Shown here: one piece after another, positions 6,842 to 10,609 of the stretch
How positions within the stretch are numbered: position 1 is the first letter of the stretch
How the letters are laid out: the number at the start of each line of letters is the position of its first letter
Program-made: the position numbers and the translations under genes
Notes under the pieces: generated by a model
What the model saw: only the letters and a program-made list of their open reading frames with translations
What the model was told of the DNA's origin: nothing
Databases searched by the model: none
Assembly: GCA_964554715.1 (NCBI GenBank)
Contig: CAZKPU010000081.1
Span: 1-10,609 of the forward strand
DNA: 10,609 nt
Direction of reading: 5' to 3'
Source of the DNA: RXOA01 sp964554715
GTDB taxonomy: Bacteria > Bipolaricaulota > Bipolaricaulia > UBA7950 > UBA9294

Positions 6842-7888
6842 ATGCTGAAATCGGCGACACGCGCACTTCCGATCCTCTGTGCCCTTCTGATTCTTCTCGG
6901 ATCGGCGGACCTGCGTGTCGTTCCGTCGCAATCACCGCTCGATGAAGCTGCCGGCAAAGGGGCGTCCGCGGATGCGCACGGCCGCATCGGTCTGTACCTC
7001 ACGTCGTATGCGTTTGCCCGGCCCGACATCATCGACGGTGTGCTCGCCGCGGCGGATCAAGGCTGGATCGACACCGTTGTCGTCAATGTGAAAAATATGC
7101 ACGGAGAGGTCACCTTCTCTTCCACGGTGCCGCTCGCCGAGGAGATCCGCGCCAACACCGGCCGCCTCGATCTGGCCGCTGTCGTCGGACAACTGCACGA
7201 AGCGGGCCTGTACGTCATCGCACGACAGGTGCTGTTCTACGATCCGCTCCTTGCCGAGCATCTGGAGCTGACCGGCACGTGGGTTCCACCTGACGAACCT
7301 CTGGTTCAGCAGTACAACCTTGCCATCGCGGATGATGTGGTTGCCGCCGGTGTCGACGAGATCCAATTCGACTACATCCGCTACCCCGACGAAGGCGATC
7401 TACAGGTCGGCTACGATGAGAGGTACGGGGTGATCGCCGGCTTCCTCGAACGAGCACAAGACCGGATCGGTAACCAGGTCACGCTGTCCGTCGACATCTT
7501 CGGCCGGGTGATGTGGGCGTGGAACATGCGGCACATCGACCCGATCGGTCAGTGTTTGGAGACGATGGCGCCGTACGTTGATCTGATCTCGCCGATGTTG
7601 TATCCATCGCACTACAACGAAGACATTTACTACAACGATCCGTACCGGACCATCTCCGACGCGCTCACCAGTGGAATGGAACGAGTTGATACGCCGTTCC
7701 GCCCGTTTCTTCAGGCGTTCGATCTGAAGATCCCCGCCGAGATGTCGCTTCCGTCCTACATCCGAGCACAGATTGAGGCGGCCGAGAACCTCGGCGCCGA
7801 CGGGTACCTCTTCTGGCATCCGGCGTGCGAATACGATGCGCTCTACGAGACGTTCCGCCTGCGCGGGCAAGCGGCAGAAGGACGCTGA
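6842..7888 (+). CDS. Exported putative glycoside hydrolase of PF13200 (former DUF4015) type
   Basis: The 348-residue product has an N-terminal hydrophobic segment, ALPILCALLILLGSADL (8-24), that acts as a signal peptide or anchor. The family pattern follows: GRIGLYLTSYAF (48-59), VVVNVKNMHGEVTF (79-92, usually VIDVKDDxG), YNLAIADDVVAAGVDEIQFDYIRYP (158-182), SVDIFG (216-221), APYVDLISPMLYPSHY (243-258) and GYLFWHP (321-327). This is the TIM-barrel fold of PF13200; Asp177 in FDYIRYP and Asp218 in SVDIFG are the likely active-site acids. Family members are only predicted glycosidases, so the substrate is unknown. ATG 6842 is chosen because it starts the signal peptide; ATG 6833 adds three residues, and ATG 6731 adds 37 unlike the family. 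No SD site is present; see the -10 box at 6829. A methyltransferase gene follows after 85 bases. Confidence 0.82.
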   Translation: MLKSATRALPILCALLILLGSADLRVVPSQSPLDEAAGKGASADAHGRIGLYLTSYAFARPDIIDGVLAAADQGWIDTVVVNVKNMHGEVTFSSTVPLAEEIRANTGRLDLAAVVGQLHEAGLYVIARQVLFYDPLLAEHLELTGTWVPPDEPLVQQYNLAIADDVVAAGVDEIQFDYIRYPDEGDLQVGYDERYGVIAGFLERAQDRIGNQVTLSVDIFGRVMWAWNMRHIDPIGQCLETMAPYVDLISPMLYPSHYNEDIYYNDPYRTISDALTSGMERVDTPFRPFLQAFDLKIPAEMSLPSYIRAQIEAAENLGADGYLFWHPACEYDALYETFRLRGQAAEGR

Positions 7889-7921
7889 GGCGGCTTTCAG
7901 GTACCATCTTCCCGATTAGGC

Positions 7922-7945
7922 GGGGAGAGAAAGGTCTCTCTTCCC
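7922..7945 (+). other. Hairpin in the leader of the methyltransferase gene
   Basis: GAGAGA (7925-7930) and TCTCTC (7935-7940) pair around an AAGG loop, and GGG (7922-7924) with CCC (7943-7945) extend the stem across a TT bulge, giving nine pairs. It lies 15 bases before the SD site. No T run follows, so attenuation by a classical terminator is unlikely; it may affect translation or RNA stability. Confidence 0.4.
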
Positions 7946-7960
7946 GACACGCGTGGGAAG

Positions 7961-7966
7961 AGGAGG
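7961..7966 (+). promoter_or_regulatory. Ribosome binding site AGGAGG that selects a TTG start
   Basis: AGGAGG lies 7 bases before TTG 7974. A GTG at 7953 in the same frame would place the SD inside the coding sequence and has no SD of its own, so the TTG is preferred. Confidence 0.7.
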
Positions 7967-7973
7967 CGCCATC

Positions 7974-9218
7974 TTGTCCGGTCGGGACGATCGCAATCCA
8001 AGCGAGAGCCACACGGTGGGCGAAGCATCCCCAACACTTCCCGTTCCGCCACGAACCGAGATCCAATCGTGGCTCCATCGTCACGCGAAGCTCACATCCG
8101 TGTCTTCCGCACGGCTGCGGTTCGACCGCATGTCAAGCCAAGCGCCAACTGCGTTGGCGTACCAGGCGACGGCGGACCTCCCCGGAGTCTACCGGCCCCA
8201 CGACCCGGCGCGAAGCGGTGATTGGAGTTCGCTGGCGTTGATCTACGCCTTTGTCCACGCCCTGCAAACGCAGGGCCGCGTTCTTGACATCGGTTCGGGA
8301 GACGGGTGGCCGGCGCTTCCGCTTGCTCCGTATCTGCAGCAGGTCACCGGAATCGATCCTTCACCTCGACGGACCGAGGTTGCCAAGCAGAACCTGCTTC
8401 GCTTCGGCTACGATCACGTGCTGTTTCGAACCGCATCCGGTGAGGATCTGCCGTTTCGGGATCGATCGTTCGACGGCGTTGTTGCCGGAACCGCCATCGA
8501 ACAGGCCGAGGACCGAAACGCGGTGTTGGCGGAGGCGTTCCGCGTGCTGCGTCCCGGAGGACGGTTCGTCTTCACGTTCGAGAACCTCTTCGCTGCAACC
8601 GGCGGCTCGATCCGCATCCGTGACCCTGAGGAGAAGGCGTCGCTTCACTTCGACGAACAAGGAAACCTGATCGCTCGCTATGTCGTGCTTTCACGGGCAG
8701 CCCAATGTGAAACGGAGTACCGCATCGTCTTCCGTGGAGAGGGGCTGCCCGCATCGTTTTCATCCGACAGGATCCCCGTTGTGCGGGCGTCCGATCACCC
8801 GGCGGATGAACCCCGCACGCTCGAGTCAACCGATCCCGACGGCGTCCGCTTCGACGTGGAGCTGCTGGAGCGGTTGAGAACGCTTCCTTCACTGGGGAGC
8901 ATCACCGCCGAGAGCTGCACCATCCGCCCCTTCACCCCCGACACGGTGGTTGACGAGCTTACCGCCGCCGGCTTCCGTAACATCACCGTTCGTGGGCGCG
9001 TCTCCCGTGCCGTGGCCACGGTCGTGGACGACCTCGCCTCCCGGGGGATCCTCTCGGAGCTTGCCGATCGATTTCACCCGATCTGTGCCTCTTTGGCCAA
9101 GCAGTGGCCGCTGATCGACGCCGCGCAGGACCCTGCGCCGTTTGTGGTCGCGCACAAGCTCGCCGATCCACCGGCCGGGACCGGTCCGAAACGGCGGGTC
9201 GGCAGAGGCGGTTCGTAG
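7974..9218 (+). CDS. Class I SAM-dependent methyltransferase (Methyltransf_11 type)
   Basis: The 414-residue product starts at TTG 7974, set by the AGGAGG at 7961-7966. The Rossmann-like methyltransferase domain spans about 95-205: motif I VLDIGSGDG (103-111) binds SAM; GIDPS (126-130) carries the acidic residue for the ribose; then ASGEDLPF (154-161), SFDGVVAGTAIEQAED (165-180) and VLRPGGRFVFTF (191-202). About 90 residues precede the domain and about 210 follow it; the C-terminal part has no motif I recognise. Total length is well above a minimal methyltransferase of about 250, so the tail probably determines substrate. The acceptor is unknown. No signal peptide is seen. tgt starts 54-72 bases downstream and may share the transcript, but queuosine synthesis does not obviously need this enzyme. 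Confidence 0.82.
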   Translation: MSGRDDRNPSESHTVGEASPTLPVPPRTEIQSWLHRHAKLTSVSSARLRFDRMSSQAPTALAYQATADLPGVYRPHDPARSGDWSSLALIYAFVHALQTQGRVLDIGSGDGWPALPLAPYLQQVTGIDPSPRRTEVAKQNLLRFGYDHVLFRTASGEDLPFRDRSFDGVVAGTAIEQAEDRNAVLAEAFRVLRPGGRFVFTFENLFAATGGSIRIRDPEEKASLHFDEQGNLIARYVVLSRAAQCETEYRIVFRGEGLPASFSSDRIPVVRASDHPADEPRTLESTDPDGVRFDVELLERLRTLPSLGSITAESCTIRPFTPDTVVDELTAAGFRNITVRGRVSRAVATVVDDLASRGILSELADRFHPICASLAKQWPLIDAAQDPAPFVVAHKLADPPAGTGPKRRVGRGGS

Positions 9219-9260
9219 ACATGACCCACGGAAACCCGCGGGACGCCCGAACACCCAAGA

Positions 9261-9266
9261 AGGAGG
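9261..9266 (+). promoter_or_regulatory. Strong SD site for tgt, facing an in-frame ATC codon
   Basis: AGAAGGAGGATCACC contains AGGAGG at 9261-9266. The first ATG in the tgt frame is at 9291, 24 bases downstream and too far for normal initiation. At the ideal distance of 6 bases lies ATC (9273-9275), in the tgt frame. Between the in-frame TGA at 9222 and ATG 9291 the frame holds no ATG, GTG or TTG. Confidence 0.75.
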
Positions 9267-9290
9267 ATCACCATCAGTTCCGCCACACCG

Positions 9291-10577
9291 ATGTTCGAAG
9301 TCACGGCAACGGATGAGCGCTCCCTGGCCCGCAACGGCGTCCTGCAAACGCCGCATGGCCGCGTAGCGACGCCGGCGTTCGTTCCCGTAGCGACCAAGGC
9401 CTCCGTCAAAGCAGTCGAGCCGGATGCCATCGCCGCGCTCGGCGTCCAGATGGTCATCAGCAACACCTACCACCTGCATCTACAGCCCGGTGAGGACACC
9501 GTGGCCGCCCTCGGCGGCGTTCATGGCTTTTCCGGGTGGGAGGGTCCCACGATGACCGATTCCGGCGGTTTCCAGGTGTTCAGCCTGGGTGCCGGCAAGG
9601 AGCAAGGCGTCGGCAAGGTGGCGTCGATCTTTCCGGATCAGGATCAGGCTGCGGATGCAGATCGCGGGCCGAAGCGCAAGACACCGGCAAGCGGGAATCG
9701 GAACCACCCCGGCAACCGGCACCGGCATCACCCGGCGGCCGGGGACGGACCGCGTCGTTTGGTGAGGCTCACCGAAGAAGGCGCATGGTTCCGATCGATC
9801 ATCGACGGATCGCCGCGGTTCTTCTCGCCCGAGGGCGTGATCGACTTGGAGCGGAAGCTCGGCGCTGATCTGATCCTGGTCCTCGATGAATGCACTTCGC
9901 CTCTGCACGACTATGCCTATACCCAAAGAGCGATGCACCGGACACACCGCTGGGCGAAGCGCTGTCTTGACGCCTTTGCCGCAGCTCCGTCCTTTCCCGT
10001 GCCCAACAAGGGACAGCGGTTGATCGGAATCGTTCAGGGCGGCGCTTACGAGGATCTTCGCCGTGAGAGCGCGGCGGTGATCGGCGAGATGCCGTTTGAC
10101 GGGTTTGCCATCGGCGGCTCGCTCGGCCGCTCCAAGGAGGAGATGTACCGGGTTCTCGAGTGGTCGGTCCCTCTCCTCCCGCTCGAGAAACCCCGTCACT
10201 TGTTGGGGATCGGCGAGATCGAAGACATCTTCCCCGCGGTCCGCCGCGGGATCGATACGATGGACTGCGCCGCCGCAACCCGGATCGCCCGCAACGGCAC
10301 GGTGTTCTTGAAGGGAGAGAAACGGCATCGGATCAACCTGCGCAACGCGCGGTTCAAGCTCGATTCACGCCCGATCGATGAGACATGTGACTGCCCAACC
10401 TGCAAGAACTACTCCCGCGCGTACCTACGCCATCTCTGCCGCTCGGGCGAGCTTTCGTTCTACCGGTTGGCCACCGTGCACAATCTGCGGTTTCTCGCTC
10501 GCCTTATGGGCGACATCCGTTCGGCGATCCAGCAAGAACGGTTCGACGAACTCGAACGAGAGTGGATCGCTCCCTAA
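9291..10577 (+). CDS. tgt: Queuine/preQ1 tRNA-guanine transglycosylase, inserted variant
   Basis: Tgt swaps guanine-34 in GUN-anticodon tRNAs for a queuosine precursor. The 428-residue product shows the general-base region MTDSGGFQVFSLG (88-100, Asp90), LDECTSP (198-204), FDGFAIGGSLGRSKEEM (269-285), nucleophile region GIDTMDC (320-326, Asp325), RNG (334-336) and the zinc site CDCPTC (366-371) with His397. Bacterial Tgt is usually about 370-380 residues; the excess is an insert at about 101-157 between SLG and VRLTEEG. GVGKVASIFPD (106-116) at its start resembles inserts in Tgts of some candidate-phylum bacteria; the rest is His/Pro/Arg-rich low complexity. The usual GGLAVGE is GGSLGRS, and the PTR after the nucleophile is ATR. 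The listed start is ATG 9291; the SD position argues for ATC 9273, adding six residues (ISSATP, read as MSSATP). It is probably co-transcribed with the methyltransferase gene. Confidence 0.92.
   Translation: MFEVTATDERSLARNGVLQTPHGRVATPAFVPVATKASVKAVEPDAIAALGVQMVISNTYHLHLQPGEDTVAALGGVHGFSGWEGPTMTDSGGFQVFSLGAGKEQGVGKVASIFPDQDQAADADRGPKRKTPASGNRNHPGNRHRHHPAAGDGPRRLVRLTEEGAWFRSIIDGSPRFFSPEGVIDLERKLGADLILVLDECTSPLHDYAYTQRAMHRTHRWAKRCLDAFAAAPSFPVPNKGQRLIGIVQGGAYEDLRRESAAVIGEMPFDGFAIGGSLGRSKEEMYRVLEWSVPLLPLEKPRHLLGIGEIEDIFPAVRRGIDTMDCAAATRIARNGTVFLKGEKRHRINLRNARFKLDSRPIDETCDCPTCKNYSRAYLRHLCRSGELSFYRLATVHNLRFLARLMGDIRSAIQQERFDELEREWIAP
9591..9761 (+). other. Low-complexity insert region within tgt
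   Basis: This codes for residues 101-157 of Tgt. The DNA shows short tandem or near-tandem units: GGATCA twice in a row (9635-9646) and CCGGCA four times between 9684 and 9727. The encoded NRNHPGNRHRHHP is His- and Arg-rich. The pattern suggests growth by slippage; a pair of compensating frameshifts is an alternative. Confidence 0.7.
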
Positions 10578-10609
10578 CCCCTTCGGTTGATGTCACCCGC
10601 TCTATGGGC

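Noticed and set aside
9221..9316. Small open frame (31 residues, starts MTHGNPRD) overlapping the tgt start, considered as a leader peptide
   Set aside because: It has no SD of its own and its composition is off-frame-like. The strong SD at 9261 serves tgt.
9480..10328. 282-residue open frame on the minus strand
   Set aside because: It is antisense to tgt, whose catalytic motifs are plain. High GC keeps the opposite frame open, and its product is low-complexity and resembles nothing known.

Overview
The window reads as a piece of a bacterial metagenome-assembled genome: GC is high (roughly 60 percent by eye), genes are closely packed, Shine-Dalgarno (SD) sites are strong, and there are two runs of N (100 and 10 bases). 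A bacterial host is clear from the tgt, upp and TldD/PmbA-family genes. The phylum cannot be fixed from the sequence alone. The style of the exported proteins (NosD-type beta-helix, PF13200 glycosidase-like protein, anonymous beta-rich secreted protein) and the inserted form of Tgt suggest a deep-branching uncultured lineage; Bipolaricaulota (Acetothermia/OP1) is a low-confidence guess. No tRNA, rRNA, CRISPR array, transposase or phage gene was seen.

Layout, left to right. Positions 2-1147 (+) hold the 3' part of a PmbA/TldE-family gene whose start lies outside the window. A scaffold gap at 1163-1262 follows, flanked by an exact 55-base duplication that looks like an unmerged contig overlap. 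Then come upp (uracil phosphoribosyltransferase, 1476-2099, +) and, 35 bases later, a GNAT-like protein (2135-2680, +). An exported beta-rich protein of unknown function (2824-3813, +) contains the 10-N gap. On the minus strand, transcribed leftwards from a promoter region near 6630, are a large exported NosD-like beta-helix protein with a C-terminal DUF192 domain (6505-4553) and a HAD phosphatase of phosphoserine-phosphatase type (4551-3877), whose GTG start lies one base past the beta-helix stop. Positions 6506-6841 form a divergent regulatory region. Rightwards (+) follow a PF13200-family exported glycosidase-like protein (6842-7888), a class I SAM methyltransferase (7974-9218) and tgt (9291-10577).

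How the genes relate: upp serves pyrimidine salvage and tgt serves tRNA queuosine modification. The PmbA/TldE protein is half of a TldD/TldE-type protease pair. The HAD phosphatase and the beta-helix protein are translationally coupled, but their shared function is unknown. The three exported proteins suggest cell-envelope or carbohydrate functions, but nothing ties them into a defined system.

The points most worth a second look are the beta-helix/DUF192 fusion; the tgt start, where a strong SD faces an in-frame ATC codon with no ATG/GTG/TTG nearby; the low-complexity His-rich insert and altered motifs in Tgt; the internal repeat of the exported protein; and the assembly duplication. I do not see convincing evidence of a complete novel defence or mobile system here.
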